From: Chryseobacterium sp. Leaf404
GTDB taxonomy: Bacteria; Bacteroidota; Bacteroidia; Flavobacteriales; Weeksellaceae
Length of the DNA: 64,000 nucleotides
Assembly: GCF_001424145.1 (NCBI RefSeq)
Contig: NZ_LMQM01000016.1
Coordinates: 54,076 to 118,075 of the forward strand
Direction: 5' to 3'
Below the pieces are notes generated by a model. The model did not search any database. It was given only the letters and a program-made list of their open reading frames with translations, and had not been told where the DNA came from. Both the position numbers and the translations under genes were made by a program. Below are positions 25,677 to 35,959 of this stretch, piece by piece (position 1 is the stretch's first letter; the number at the start of each line of letters is the position of its first letter).

Positions 25677-27689
25677 ATGAGTAAATTAGATTCAAGAATT
25701 CCAGCTGGTCCGCTTAAGGATAAATGGAAAAATCATAAAGACCATATGAACCTTGTTGCGCCAAATAACCGTGATAAGATTGATATTATTGTTGTAGGTA
25801 CAGGTTTGGCAGGAGGTTCTGCTGCAGCTACTCTGGCAGAGCAGGGATATAATGTAAAAGCATTCTGCTACCAGGATTCACCAAGAAGAGCGCACTCCAT
25901 TGCCGCTCAGGGTGGTATTAACGCTGCTAAAAATTATCAGGGTGACGGTGACTCTACATACAGACTGTTCTACGATACCATCAAAGGTGGTGATTACAGA
26001 GCAAGAGAGGCAAACGTTTACAGACTGGCAGAAGTTTCTGCAAATATTATTGACCAATGTGTTTCTCAGGGAGTTCCTTTCGGGAGAGATTACGGCGGAC
26101 AGTTAGATAACCGCTCATTTGGTGGGGTTCAGGTAAAAAGAACTTTCTACGCAAAAGGACAGACTGGTCAACAGTTATTATTAGGTGCATATTCTTCATT
26201 AAGCCGTCAAATCGGAAAAGGAAGAGTAAAAATGTACAACCGTCACGAAATGCTAGAATTGGTAATCGTAGACGGAAAAGCAAGAGGAATTATCGCAAGA
26301 AACATGGTAACCGGTGAGATCGAAAGACATTCTGCTCACGCTGTTGTTATTGCTTCCGGAGGTTACGGAAACGTATATTTCCTTTCTACCAATGCAATGG
26401 GTTCAAACGTTTCTGCGGCCTGGAAAATTCACAAAAAAGGAGCATATTTCGCAAATCCTTGTTACGTTCAGATTCACCCAACGTGTATTCCTGTACACGG
26501 AACACAGCAGTCTAAACTGACGTTGATGTCTGAATCATTAAGAAACTCAGGAAGAATCTGGGTTCCTAAGAAAATTGAAGATTCAGTAGCCATTAGAGAA
26601 GGCAAACTGAGACCTGAAAATATTAAAGAAGAAGACAGAGATTATTATTTGGAGAGAAGATATCCTGCATTTGGAAACCTTGTTCCCCGTGACGTTGCGT
26701 CAAGGGCGGGTAAAGAAAGATGCGATGCCGGTTTCGGAATCGAAAATAACGATACTAAAGAAGGAGTTTATCTGGATTTCTCCACAGAAATCATGAAAAA
26801 AGGGAAGGAGGCTGCTATTGAAAAGCACATTCATAACCCGTCAGAACAGCAGATTTATGATTTAGGAAAAGCCTGGATTGAAGAGAAATACGGTAACTTA
26901 TTCGTAATGTATGAAAAAATTACTGCGGATGATCCTTACAAAACTCCAATGAAGATTTATCCTGCCGTTCATTACACAATGGGTGGTGTTTGGGTTGATT
27001 ACAACTTACAGTCTACAATTCCCGGATGTTTTGTTGTCGGGGAGGCCAACTTCTCAGACCACGGAGCCAACAGACTTGGTGCTTCAGCTTTGATGCAAGG
27101 TTTGGCAGACGGATATTTCGTTCTTCCTTACACGATTGCAGATTATCTTTCTGCAGACATCAGAACAGGAGAAATTCCTACAAATTCTGCCGAGTTTGAT
27201 GCAGCTGAAAAAGAAATTAAAGACAAAGTAAACTTCTTTGTGAATAATAAAGGAACTCATTCAGTAGATCATTTCCACAAAAAATTAGGACACATCATGT
27301 GGAATAAAGTAGGAATGGGAAGAACGCCTGAAGGATTAAAGCAAGCCATTGCAGAAATTGACGAACTGAAAAAAGATTTCTGGCAAAATGTAAAAGTAAT
27401 GGGTGAAACTGAAGGGATGAACACAGAGCTTGAAAAAGCGTTCAGAGTGGCAGATTTCATTGAATTAGGTCAGCTGATGGCTATTGATGCATTACACAGA
27501 AACGAATCTTGTGGAGGTCACTTCAGAGAAGATCATGCAACACCTGAAGGTGAAGCAGAAAGAGATGATGTGAACTTTAAATATGTAGCAGCCTGGGAAT
27601 ATCAGGGAGATGATATCAAAAATGAGGTTCTGCACAAGGAAGAACTTATCTATGAAAACATCGAAGTTAAAGCAAGAAGTTATAAATAA
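25677..27689 (+). CDS. sdhA: Succinate dehydrogenase flavoprotein subunit
   Basis: A 670-residue flavoprotein of the B-type succinate dehydrogenase/fumarate reductase family. FAD-binding [17 protein letters not shown] is near residue 42, and the His of HSIAAQGG (H73) is the expected covalent FAD attachment site. The active-site stretch includes [10 protein letters not shown] and YTMGG. It oxidises succinate to fumarate in the TCA cycle. It lies in the sdhCAB operon, with sdhB starting 24 bases after the stop. Confidence 0.96.
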   Translation: MSKLDSRIPAGPLKDKWKNHKDHMNLVAPNNRDKIDIIVVGTGLAGGSAAATLAEQGYNVKAFCYQDSPRRAHSIAAQGGINAAKNYQGDGDSTYRLFYDTIKGGDYRAREANVYRLAEVSANIIDQCVSQGVPFGRDYGGQLDNRSFGGVQVKRTFYAKGQTGQQLLLGAYSSLSRQIGKGRVKMYNRHEMLELVIVDGKARGIIARNMVTGEIERHSAHAVVIASGGYGNVYFLSTNAMGSNVSAAWKIHKKGAYFANPCYVQIHPTCIPVHGTQQSKLTLMSESLRNSGRIWVPKKIEDSVAIREGKLRPENIKEEDRDYYLERRYPAFGNLVPRDVASRAGKERCDAGFGIENNDTKEGVYLDFSTEIMKKGKEAAIEKHIHNPSEQQIYDLGKAWIEEKYGNLFVMYEKITADDPYKTPMKIYPAVHYTMGGVWVDYNLQSTIPGCFVVGEANFSDHGANRLGASALMQGLADGYFVLPYTIADYLSADIRTGEIPTNSAEFDAAEKEIKDKVNFFVNNKGTHSVDHFHKKLGHIMWNKVGMGRTPEGLKQAIAEIDELKKDFWQNVKVMGETEGMNTELEKAFRVADFIELGQLMAIDALHRNESCGGHFREDHATPEGEAERDDVNFKYVAAWEYQGDDIKNEVLHKEELIYENIEVKARSYK

Positions 27690-27713
27690 TCTCCAATCTA
27701 TAAATATAAAATT

Positions 27714-28481
27714 ATGAGTGCAAAAAAAGGCCTTCATCTTACGCTGAAAATTTGGAGACAGAAAAATACCAAAACCAAAGGTCAGTTTGAGACCTATAAA
27801 ATATCAGATGTATCTACTGATTCTTCGTTTCTTGAAATGTTAGATATTCTGAACGAACAGTTAATCAATGAAGGAAAGGAGCCTATTGCTTTTGATCACG
27901 ACTGTCGTGAAGGAATCTGCGGTATGTGTTCTCTTTACATCAACGGAAGAGCGCACGGTCCTGATACTGGGATTACAACGTGTCAGCTTCACATGAGAAT
28001 GTTCAAAGACGGTGAAACTATCGTTATCGAGCCCTGGAGAAGTGCTGCTTTCCCTGTAATCAAAGATTTGATGGTAGACAGAAGCGCATTCGACAGAGTA
28101 ATGGCTGCAGGTGGATTTATTTCGGTAAACACTTCAGGAAATACTTTGGATGCCAATGCAATTCCGGTTCCTAAAGAAGATGCAGACAAAGCGATGGATG
28201 CTGCGGCATGTATCGGATGTGGTGCATGTGTAGCTTCATGTAAAAACGGTTCTGCAATGTTGTTCGTGGGAGCTAAAGTTTCTCAGTATGCATTGTTACC
28301 TCAGGGTAGGGTAGAAGCGAAAAGAAGAGTTCTGAACATGGTTAAGGCAATGGACGAAGAAGGTTTCGGAAACTGTTCAAACACAGGAGCTTGTGAAGTG
28401 GAATGTCCTAAGGGAATTTCTCTTGAAAATATCGCAAGAATGAACAGAGAATACTTTGTTGCGAACGTAGACAGAGGATAA
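27714..28481 (+). CDS. sdhB: Succinate dehydrogenase iron-sulfur subunit
   Basis: 255 residues. The [2Fe-2S] ligands lie in [14 protein letters not shown] with a later Cys in TTCQLH. The [4Fe-4S] motif is [11 protein letters not shown] and the [3Fe-4S] motif [14 protein letters not shown]. It carries electrons from SdhA to the cytochrome b anchor. It is the last gene of sdhCAB; a hairpin terminator follows. Confidence 0.96.
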   Translation: MSAKKGLHLTLKIWRQKNTKTKGQFETYKISDVSTDSSFLEMLDILNEQLINEGKEPIAFDHDCREGICGMCSLYINGRAHGPDTGITTCQLHMRMFKDGETIVIEPWRSAAFPVIKDLMVDRSAFDRVMAAGGFISVNTSGNTLDANAIPVPKEDADKAMDAAACIGCGACVASCKNGSAMLFVGAKVSQYALLPQGRVEAKRRVLNMVKAMDEEGFGNCSNTGACEVECPKGISLENIARMNREYFVANVDRG

Positions 28482-28503
28482 TCTGTTTTGAAATAAATTT
28501 TAC

Positions 28504-28534
28504 AAATCGTCTTCATCATGGAGGCGATTTTTAG
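28504..28534 (+). terminator. Terminator after sdhB
   Basis: An 11-bp stem with two G-T pairs (AAATCGTCTTC/GGAGGCGATTT) is followed by T residues, 22 bases after the sdhB stop. Confidence 0.75.
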
Positions 28535-28617
28535 TTAAATCTTTCATAAAATAAGTTTAAACAGTATTCTTAGTTAAATTGAAAAACTTATTTTTGCCTA
28601 ATTATTTAAAATCAAAA

Positions 28618-30159
28618 ATGAAGAAATATCTTTTGTTATTCGTCATTGCAATATTTGTAATGTCTTGTTCAAAAAAAGTTGAGATCAAAGGAAAGATCGC
28701 AGGAAGTTCTCCCCTCGAAAGAATAGAGTTTGTAGAAGCTTCCGGTGTGGCAACTTTACCGTTAACCAATATTGGTTTAGACAAAGACGGAAATTTCACA
28801 GGAACTTTTGAAGCTCCTAAAGACGGAATGTACCTGATGAATTACGCCGGAAAATCCAACCTTATTTTCTTAAAAGGCGGTCAGAATATCAATATCTCTG
28901 CTAATTCTGCTACATTTCCAAACGAATTCACGCTTACAGGAGATGGTAAAGCCGATAATGAATTTTACCAGGCTTGCCAGAAATATCTGATGACTTACGG
29001 CCAGACTATCGATATGCAGGGACTCAGCAGCGGATCCGAGGATGCTTTCTTAAAAGGAATTAAAAAAATCGAGGCAGATCTGAATAAAAATGTTGAAGAA
29101 AACGTAAAAAAATTCAACCCTGGAAAAGAGGTTATCGAATGGAAAAAGAACGACGTAAATACTGCAATTCTTAATGTAATGGCGGGTTACGAAATGTCTA
29201 AGAAGCAAAATTCAGGAAATCCTTCATTTAAAGTTTCTAAGGCGTTTACAGATTACGAAAACAAACTTCAGGAAGACAAAGAAAAAATGGTGGCTTCAAG
29301 CCCGTTTTTCAGACAGTATCTTTTAACAAAAATTAGCGGAGATTTCCAGAAATTTGCGGAAGCAAAAGCAAAAGGAAAAACAGAAATTTCTACTTCAGAA
29401 CTGTTTAATGATTACCTTAAAACAAAGAAAGACCTTTCACAAACTACCAAAGATTATCTTTTGGCATTTGTGATTGCTCAGTCTGATATGCATTTGGGAA
29501 CGCCGGCGAAAGCTTCAGCTAAAATTGCTGATATTATCGAAAAAGATATCAAAGATTCTGGAGTGAAAGAAGATCTTAAAAAGATGCAGTTTGCTGTAAA
29601 CGGTGTTAAGATTGGTGATGTGGCTCCAGATGTAAAACTTACCAAACAGGACGGCAGCACTTTCAAACTTTCAGATAACGGTGGTAAACCAACTGTTGTT
29701 ATGTTCTATGCTTCATGGAATCCATACATTGCAGAAGGTACAGTGCCTGTAGTGAAAGAAGTGGTAAATTTCTATAAGTCTAAAATGAATTTTGTATTCG
29801 TAAATCTTGATGACACCAAAGATCAGTTCGCAAAAACAGGCAAAGCAATGTTCGGCGGAGTGGCAGGTACCAATGTTTACGGAGAAGGCGGTCTGAACTC
29901 AGATGCTGCAAAAAAATTCGGAATCTACGGTTTTAAATTGCCATGCTTCGTCGTAATCGATAAAACAGGAAAAATTGCCAGCAGACCATACATGAATCTT
30001 GGTGAGCAGGAATTGGTAACCATTCTTGACAAACAGACAGGTTTATCTGCACCAATGGCAGCACCACAAGCTCAACAGCAAATGCTTACACCAGAGCAAA
30101 TGCAGCAGATGCAGGAAATGGCTGCACAACAACAGCAACAACCTGCTCAGACAAAATAA
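28618..30159 (+). CDS. Lipoprotein with DUF4369-like and thioredoxin-fold domains, CXXC absent
   Basis: 513 residues from the ATG at 28618; a TTG at 28579 is upstream of a likely -7 box (TATTTTTG, 28589-28596). Lipobox VMSC places the lipidated Cys at 17. Residues about 20-115 resemble DUF4369 beta domains, followed by a long helical region. A thioredoxin/AhpC-type domain is at about 335-480 (GDVAPDVKLTKQDGSTFKLSD, then YASWNPY and the cis-Pro region KLPCFVV). Where active members have WCxxC this protein has WNPYI, so redox activity is unlikely. The C-terminal 35 residues are Gln/Met-rich. Probably faces the periplasm. Confidence 0.8.
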   Translation: MKKYLLLFVIAIFVMSCSKKVEIKGKIAGSSPLERIEFVEASGVATLPLTNIGLDKDGNFTGTFEAPKDGMYLMNYAGKSNLIFLKGGQNINISANSATFPNEFTLTGDGKADNEFYQACQKYLMTYGQTIDMQGLSSGSEDAFLKGIKKIEADLNKNVEENVKKFNPGKEVIEWKKNDVNTAILNVMAGYEMSKKQNSGNPSFKVSKAFTDYENKLQEDKEKMVASSPFFRQYLLTKISGDFQKFAEAKAKGKTEISTSELFNDYLKTKKDLSQTTKDYLLAFVIAQSDMHLGTPAKASAKIADIIEKDIKDSGVKEDLKKMQFAVNGVKIGDVAPDVKLTKQDGSTFKLSDNGGKPTVVMFYASWNPYIAEGTVPVVKEVVNFYKSKMNFVFVNLDDTKDQFAKTGKAMFGGVAGTNVYGEGGLNSDAAKKFGIYGFKLPCFVVIDKTGKIASRPYMNLGEQELVTILDKQTGLSAPMAAPQAQQQMLTPEQMQQMQEMAAQQQQQPAQTK

Positions 30160-30180
30160 TGTAAAGTTCAAAATAGATCA

Positions 30181-30210
30181 AAACCTTGTCTTCGGATAAG
30201 GTTTTTTTTA
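30181..30210 (+). terminator. Terminator after thioredoxin-like lipoprotein
   Basis: A stem AAAACCTT.TC/GA.AAGGTTTT around a TTCG loop is followed by eight T. Confidence 0.85.
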
Positions 30211-30320
30211 TTTGTACTTTTGCAGACTGAAACTGAAAAGTTTCTGAAAATTGATTAGAAAAAATAGAAATTTTACGGAAATAAAAACAGAAAGTTAGAT
30301 CCGTAGCGATAGAAATTGTT

Positions 30321-31727
30321 ATGAGAAAAAAGAAAGACGTCATTCTTGAAAATATAAAATTGTTTGCTGCCGGCGCCAAAGGTGTGGCCATCGGTAAAAC
30401 TGAAGAAGGCAAAACCGTTTTGGTTTCCGGAGCAATTCCCGGCGATGTGGTGAATGCCAGAGTGAGAAAATCAAAATCAAAATATTACGAAGCTGAAGTA
30501 AAAGAACTTGTTGAGAAATCACCTTTCAGAGTAGAGCCGAAATGTATTCACTTTGGGACTTGTGGCGGTTGCAAATGGCAGAATATGAGCTATGAAAAGC
30601 AGCTCGAAATTAAACAGGAAGAAGTTTACAACAATATCAAAAGAATCGGCGGTATCGAAAACTTTGAAACCGTTCCTATTTTGGGTGCTGAAGAGCAGTA
30701 TTTCTACAGAAACAAAATGGAGTTTTCTTTCTCAAACGCAAGATGGCTGTCTCAGTACGAAATCAGTTCTGAAGAAAATTTCGGAAGCAGAGATGCTTTA
30801 GGATTTCATATTCCGGGCATGTGGAGCAAGATTTTGGATTTAAAGGAATGCTGGCTGCAGGAAGATCCCTCCAACGCGATTCGTTTGGCGGTGAAGAAAT
30901 TTGCTGAGAACAAAGGGCTGGATTTTTTCGATGTTAAAATTCAGAAAGGTTTTCTTCGTACATTGATGATGAGACAAAACTCCAAAGGAGAATGGATGGT
31001 TCTTTTCCAGCTTCACAGAGAAGAAAAAGAAAACCGCACCGAACTCTTTGATTTTCTTCTGGAGCAGTTTCCGCAGATCAAAACTTTGGTGTATGCCATC
31101 AATCCAAAACAGAATGATTCTATTTATGATTTAGATGTGAAAACCTATTTCGGAGAAGGTTTCTTAATGGAAGAAATGGACGGACTTCAGTTTAAAATCG
31201 GACCTAAATCTTTCTTCCAGACGAATTATAAACAAGCCTTAGAATTATACAGAAAAACGCTTGAATTTGCTGATCTGAAAGGTGATGAAGTAGTTTACGA
31301 TTTATACACCGGAACCGGAACCATCGCACAATATGTAGCCAGAAATGCAAAACACGTGATCGGAATTGAATCTGTGCAGGAAGCCATCGACGCAGCCATC
31401 GAGCATGCAGAACTTAACGGATTAACCAACACAACGTTCTACTGTGGAGATATGAAAAACGTTTTTAATGACGAGTTTTTAGAAAATCATCCACCGGCTG
31501 ATGTTCTGATTACCGATCCGCCAAGAGACGGAATGCACCAGAAAGTGGTGGAGCAGATTTTAAAACTGGCTCCTAAAAAAGTGGTGTATGTAAGCTGTAA
31601 TTCGGCCACTCAGGCAAGAGATTTGGCTTTGATGAAAGATGATTATGACGTAGTAAAAATTTTACCGGTCGATATGTTCCCGCAGACCCACCACGTGGAG
31701 AATATTGCTCTGCTTATCAAGAAATAA
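30321..31727 (+). CDS. rlmD: 23S rRNA (uracil-5-)-methyltransferase RlmD
   Basis: A 468-residue RumA-type SAM-dependent methyltransferase. An N-terminal TRAM domain (about 5-65) is followed by iron-sulfur ligands C75, C81 and C84 in CIHFGTCGGC, with a further Cys in LKECWLQ. The SAM-binding motif is YDLYTGTGTIAQYVA and the catalytic Cys is in VYVSCNSATQARD. It makes m5U in 23S rRNA (U1939 in E. coli numbering). The protease gene starts 36 bases after the stop. A TAnnTTTG box (TACTTTTG) lies at 30216-30223. Confidence 0.92.
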   Translation: MRKKKDVILENIKLFAAGAKGVAIGKTEEGKTVLVSGAIPGDVVNARVRKSKSKYYEAEVKELVEKSPFRVEPKCIHFGTCGGCKWQNMSYEKQLEIKQEEVYNNIKRIGGIENFETVPILGAEEQYFYRNKMEFSFSNARWLSQYEISSEENFGSRDALGFHIPGMWSKILDLKECWLQEDPSNAIRLAVKKFAENKGLDFFDVKIQKGFLRTLMMRQNSKGEWMVLFQLHREEKENRTELFDFLLEQFPQIKTLVYAINPKQNDSIYDLDVKTYFGEGFLMEEMDGLQFKIGPKSFFQTNYKQALELYRKTLEFADLKGDEVVYDLYTGTGTIAQYVARNAKHVIGIESVQEAIDAAIEHAELNGLTNTTFYCGDMKNVFNDEFLENHPPADVLITDPPRDGMHQKVVEQILKLAPKKVVYVSCNSATQARDLALMKDDYDVVKILPVDMFPQTHHVENIALLIKK

Positions 31728-31763
31728 TTGCTTAATTTTGAAATTATAAATTTTAAGAACTGA

Positions 31764-34241
31764 ATGAAAAACGTGAAAAACATAAGCTTAGCCGTGGCTG
31801 CCGCTGCAATGATGTTGTCAACACAGACTTTATTTGCTCAGGAAAAAGATTCTGCCACTACAAAGAAAGAACCTGTTGCTGCCGGTGCGAAAAAGGAAGA
31901 TGACAAAAAGAAATCTCCTATAAAGCCTTATAAAGAAATCATCACAGATAAAGCGGTTTCAGACGAGGGCGTTTTCACAGTTCATAAAGTTGACGAAAAA
32001 TATTACTTCGAAATTCCGGATTCTGTTTTGAAAAAAGAGTTTCTTTTGGTGACCAGATTAACCAAAGCCGCCGCAGGAATGCGTTCCGGAATGTCTGGTT
32101 ACGCTGGTGATCAAATCGGGCAGCAGGTTGTTGCTTTTGAAAAAGGTCCTAAAGACAAAATTCTTTTAAGATCGATTTCGTTTGTAGATTATGCGAAAGA
32201 TTCTACTTCAGATATGTACAATTCGGTAACGAGAAATAACGTTCAGTCGATTATCAAATCTTTTGATGTTAAAACGTACGGAGTCAACAAAAAAACGACT
32301 GTCATTGAGGTAACCGATGTTTTGAACGCCGATACCGAGCTGACTTCATTTTCCGTTTGGGCAAAAGATGCTTTCCGTGTTGGAGCTTTCCAAAAAGATA
32401 TGTCGTTTGTGAATTTTGTAAAATCATATCCGACAAATATTGAAATTAATACCACTAAAACTTTCGCAAGAACCTTAGGCAAATTACCGCCGGAACTGGC
32501 AAAAGATGCTCCTAAAATCAGCGGAAATTATACTGTAGAAATCAATTCTTCATTCGTTCTTCTTCCCGAAAACAAAATGCAGGCAAGATATTTTGACCCG
32601 AGAGTTGGATATTTTGCGGTTGGATACACAGATTTCGATTTGGATCCTCAAGGGGTAAAGAAAGTTTCTTTAGTTAAAAGATGGAGACTTGAGCCTAAGC
32701 CTCAGGATTTGGAAAAATATAAAAAAGGTGAATTGGTAGAGCCAGCAAAACCAATTGTATTCTACATCGATCCTGCAACTCCGAAAAAATGGGTTCCTTA
32801 TTTAATTCAGGGTGTGAATGACTGGCAGAAGGCTTTCGAAAAAGCTGGTTTCAAAAATGCCATCATCGCAAAAGTTCCTGATTTAAAAACAAACCCAGAC
32901 TGGAGCCTTGAAGATGCAAGATTCTCTGCAATTGTTTACAAACCTTCCGATGTTCCCAATGCTTCCGGACCTTCAATTTCAGATCCGAGAACCGGTGAAA
33001 TTCTTGAAAGTCATATCAACTGGTATCATAACGTGATGCTGTTGTTGAGAAACTGGTATTTCGTACAGGCTTCTCCGAATGATCCAAGAGCGAGAATGGT
33101 GGATTTCGATGATAAACTGATGGGTGAACTAATCAGATTCGTGTCTTCTCACGAGGTTGGTCACACTTTAGGTTTGAGACATAATTACGGTTCAAGCTCA
33201 ACTGTCCCAGTTGAGAAACTGAGAGATAAAAAATGGGTTGAAAAAAACGGTCACACGCCATCAATCATGGATTATGCAAGATTTAATTATGTTGCACAGC
33301 CGGAAGATAACATCAGCGATGCGGGAATTATGCCAAGAATTGGTGACTATGATGATTGGGCTATCGAGTGGGGCTACAGAAGATTTAATGAATATAAAAC
33401 TCCTGAAACTGAAAAGGAATTTTTAAATAAATGGGTTATTAAAAACCTTAAAAACGAAAGACTTTGGTTTGGAACAGAAAGCAATCCTTTCGATCCGAGA
33501 TCTCAGAGCGAACAGGTGGGTGACAACGCCATGATTGCAAGCACTTACGGAATCAAAAACCTGAAAAGAATTGTAGACAATCTTGAAAAATGGACAGAAA
33601 AGCCAAACGAAGATTACGATAACCTCGGAATGATGTATGATCAGGTGGTGACTCAGTTGAAAAGATATTCCGGTCACGTTTCAAAATACATTGGGGGTGA
33701 AATGGAAACGCCGAAAAATGTGGAGCAGTCGGGGGCGGTTTACGAACCGGTTTCTAAGAAAGACCAAAAGGAAGCGATGAAATTTTTAGATGAAAACATT
33801 TTCACAACGCCAAACTGGCTGATTAAAAAAGAAATTTTCGAGAAAACAGGAAAAACTCCTGCCGCTACAGTTTCTGACGTACAAAATGGTGTATTGGCAA
33901 GAATTTTAAGCCCCATGGTTTTGCAGAAAATGTATCAGAACGAAACAGTAGATCCTAAAACGTATACTTTAATCGAGCTGTTTACAGATTTGAATACTTC
34001 AATTATCACGAAAGATAATCCTGATGTTTATGTGAGAAATCTTCAGAGAAGCTATGTAGATCAGCAGATAAAGCTGGCAGATTCAAAATCTTTCGATAAA
34101 AATGATGTTTCTGCAATTGCAAGAGGAAATTTGAATTCAATAAAAAAAGAGCTTTTGTCGAAAACAGATTCGAATACGGTTAATAAATACCATTACGAAG
34201 ATTTGGTTTTCAGAATAGAAAAAGCTTTAGACCCAAAATAA
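31764..34241 (+). CDS. Secreted zinc metalloprotease, DUF5117/DUF5118 type
   Basis: 825 residues with a signal peptide ending LFAQ (about residue 26), then a charged Lys/Glu-rich linker (27-60). DUF5118- and DUF5117-like regions lead to the catalytic motif HEVGHTLGLRH (H463, E464, H467, H473) and a Met-turn candidate SIMDYARFNY. These gluzincin/metzincin-like proteins are common in Bacteroidota and are presumed periplasmic or outer-membrane peptidases. There is no T9SS sorting domain. It sits between rlmD and the DUF6452-DUF6048 pair; the next ATG starts 2 bases after the stop. Confidence 0.88.
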   Translation: MKNVKNISLAVAAAAMMLSTQTLFAQEKDSATTKKEPVAAGAKKEDDKKKSPIKPYKEIITDKAVSDEGVFTVHKVDEKYYFEIPDSVLKKEFLLVTRLTKAAAGMRSGMSGYAGDQIGQQVVAFEKGPKDKILLRSISFVDYAKDSTSDMYNSVTRNNVQSIIKSFDVKTYGVNKKTTVIEVTDVLNADTELTSFSVWAKDAFRVGAFQKDMSFVNFVKSYPTNIEINTTKTFARTLGKLPPELAKDAPKISGNYTVEINSSFVLLPENKMQARYFDPRVGYFAVGYTDFDLDPQGVKKVSLVKRWRLEPKPQDLEKYKKGELVEPAKPIVFYIDPATPKKWVPYLIQGVNDWQKAFEKAGFKNAIIAKVPDLKTNPDWSLEDARFSAIVYKPSDVPNASGPSISDPRTGEILESHINWYHNVMLLLRNWYFVQASPNDPRARMVDFDDKLMGELIRFVSSHEVGHTLGLRHNYGSSSTVPVEKLRDKKWVEKNGHTPSIMDYARFNYVAQPEDNISDAGIMPRIGDYDDWAIEWGYRRFNEYKTPETEKEFLNKWVIKNLKNERLWFGTESNPFDPRSQSEQVGDNAMIASTYGIKNLKRIVDNLEKWTEKPNEDYDNLGMMYDQVVTQLKRYSGHVSKYIGGEMETPKNVEQSGAVYEPVSKKDQKEAMKFLDENIFTTPNWLIKKEIFEKTGKTPAATVSDVQNGVLARILSPMVLQKMYQNETVDPKTYTLIELFTDLNTSIITKDNPDVYVRNLQRSYVDQQIKLADSKSFDKNDVSAIARGNLNSIKKELLSKTDSNTVNKYHYEDLVFRIEKALDPK

Positions 34242-34242
34242 A

Positions 34243-34719
34243 ATGAAGCAGTTTTTAAAATATATTTTCTTAATTTTTAGTCTAGGAACTGCTGTTAGTT
34301 GCGGTGGCGATGACGATATCTGCGAAAGCGGTGAAGGTACACCGAGAATGAAGGTGAGATTCAGAAACGCAGGAGGCCAGCTCAGAACGGTGGATTCTCT
34401 TTACCTAAGAGTAGATTACGGTACCAGGATTGTAGATTTCGGTAAAACAGCGAATGCAGATTCGCTGTTAATTCCTTTGAGAGTAGACGATGCACCCTTT
34501 ACAGATATGTATTTTAAGACCAGAAAAACCGAAACTGAATCTAAGGTCAGAGTAAATTATACCACAACGGCGACCTATGTTTCTCCCGGATGTGGCGTGA
34601 AAAAAACGTATCAAAATGTAAATTCACAGTTGGTAACTCCCGGAAAAGTACTTTCACTGGCAAACGGACAAAACTTTATTGAAAATGAAGATAAGACTAA
34701 TCTTTTCCTTACTTTTTAG
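34243..34719 (+). CDS. DUF6452 lipoprotein
   Basis: 158 residues with lipobox AVSC (Cys20) followed by GGDDD, an acidic run after the lipidated Cys that often marks surface export in Bacteroidota. The domain with CESGEGTPRMKVRF and SPGCGVKKTYQNV fits DUF6452. Its end overlaps the next gene's start by 35 bases in another frame. Function unknown; the tight coupling suggests that it works with DUF6048. Confidence 0.78.
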   Translation: MKQFLKYIFLIFSLGTAVSCGGDDDICESGEGTPRMKVRFRNAGGQLRTVDSLYLRVDYGTRIVDFGKTANADSLLIPLRVDDAPFTDMYFKTRKTETESKVRVNYTTTATYVSPGCGVKKTYQNVNSQLVTPGKVLSLANGQNFIENEDKTNLFLTF

Positions 34720-35347
34720 TACCCTCGTACTGCAGTTTTCTGCACAGATTAAAAAGGAAGAGGAAGTAAAAGAAAAATGGAAATACGAACCCAACTTTAT
34801 GGTGGGGGTAGATGTTCTGAATACAGCCGTTTCTTTTTTCTCTGACCGTCAGCTTATTCAGGGGTTTATTTCATCTAAAGTTAAAGGAAATACACACGCA
34901 GTTGTAGAGGCTGGTTTTGAGAAAAATGTTTATCAGAAAAATGGATATGATGCCACAGCCAATGGACCTTTTGCCAAAATTGGTGCCTTTTATATGTTGG
35001 CAACCGATAAGGAAAACGAATTTAACGGTTTCTACGGTGGAGGTAAAATTGCGGGATCTTTTTATAATCAGGAATACAAAGCAATACCGGTAAGAGGTTT
35101 TGGAGGGAGTAACTCAAGTGTTTCGATGCCCGCTTCTGCCCAGTCTACATTCTGGCTGGAAGGTGTAGTGGGAGGAAGAGTGCAGCTTTTTGAAACCAAT
35201 TTCTATATTGATGTTACCATGCAGCCACGATATCTCATTGCTACATCAAAACAGGATGATGTGGAACCTATGATAGTTCCCGGTTTCGGACGGAGTTCCA
35301 GCAGTTTTAATATGGGGTTCTCCTGGAGTCTGGCTTATAAATTTTAA
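34685..35347 (+). CDS. DUF6048 outer-membrane-type protein
   Basis: 220 residues from the ATG at 34685 (a TTG two codons earlier is less likely). The signal peptide ends FSAQ (near residue 19). The mature protein is rich in alternating hydrophobic and polar strands with Gly and aromatic turns, and it ends in WSLAYKF, a terminal Phe as in outer-membrane beta-barrels. It fits DUF6048. The overlap with the DUF6452 gene implies translational coupling and perhaps a barrel-lipoprotein pair. Confidence 0.75.
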   Translation: MKIRLIFSLLFSTLVLQFSAQIKKEEEVKEKWKYEPNFMVGVDVLNTAVSFFSDRQLIQGFISSKVKGNTHAVVEAGFEKNVYQKNGYDATANGPFAKIGAFYMLATDKENEFNGFYGGGKIAGSFYNQEYKAIPVRGFGGSNSSVSMPASAQSTFWLEGVVGGRVQLFETNFYIDVTMQPRYLIATSKQDDVEPMIVPGFGRSSSSFNMGFSWSLAYKF

Positions 35348-35354
35348 AAATAGT

Positions 35355-35383
35355 AAAAGGGTGGAATTATTTTCCGCCCTTTT
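35355..35383. terminator. Bidirectional terminator
   Basis: A 12-bp stem (AAAAGGGTGGAA/TTCCGCCCTTTT, one G-T pair) has A/T tails on both sides. It serves the DUF6048 gene and overlaps the last codons of the convergent lipoprotein gene. Confidence 0.8.
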
Positions 35384-35837
35384 TAATACCTGCTGCAGTT
35401 TGAAAGCTCTGATAAAGATTTTTCAGCTCCTGTGGAGGGTTTCCGGCATCAAATTCTTCAGATGTATATGTTTTGCCGTCCTTTTCAATCACCATAACCG
35501 AAGCCAGAGCAGCATCGCTGTATCTTTTGGTGGTGGGAGATTTGTAACTGCTGATTTCATCAAGGTTAATCTTATTAATTTCACCGGAAATCGCTTTCCA
35601 TTCTTCTGCGGTAACGGTTTTACTGCTTATATTACCATTGATGTCGGTCTCGGTTTTATTCGGTGTGATGGTGAATAATCTGTTGGTTCCACGGGTTCTT
35701 TCAGATAGAGAAATTCTTGATAGTGAGAGTTTTCCTACCTCAGTTTTGTCTTGATTGACGGTGCTTTCCATAGTTTTTGCAGTGTTACAGTTTAACAAAG
35801 TGATTACCGCTAAGGATAAACCAATACATATTTTCAT
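35367..35837 (-). CDS. Small lipoprotein, function unknown
   Basis: 156 residues with a short signal and lipobox LLNC (Cys17). The mature part contains TPNKTETDINGNISSKTVTAEEW and SYKSPTTKRYSDAALASVMV. Similar small lipoproteins occur in Flavobacteriia, but I cannot name the family. The last codons form one arm of the bidirectional terminator. Monocistronic. Confidence 0.65.
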   Translation of the reverse strand: MKICIGLSLAVITLLNCNTAKTMESTVNQDKTEVGKLSLSRISLSERTRGTNRLFTITPNKTETDINGNISSKTVTAEEWKAISGEINKINLDEISSYKSPTTKRYSDAALASVMVIEKDGKTYTSEEFDAGNPPQELKNLYQSFQTAAGIKKGGK

Positions 35838-35909
35838 CTTAATTATTTTTTAGAAACGCAGAAATTATAATGCCAAATATTTATTTTCTAAGAATTTCTA
35901 TATCCTTTT

Positions 35910-35942
35910 TTTGAGTAAAATTCCATTTTTGGCTTATATTTG
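35910..35942 (+). promoter_or_regulatory. Promoter of first M43 protease
   Basis: -33 TTTG (35910-35913) and -7 TATATTTG (35935-35942), 21-base spacer, 17 bases before the ATG at 35960. Confidence 0.65.
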
Positions 35943-35959
35943 TAAGAAATTACCCCAAT

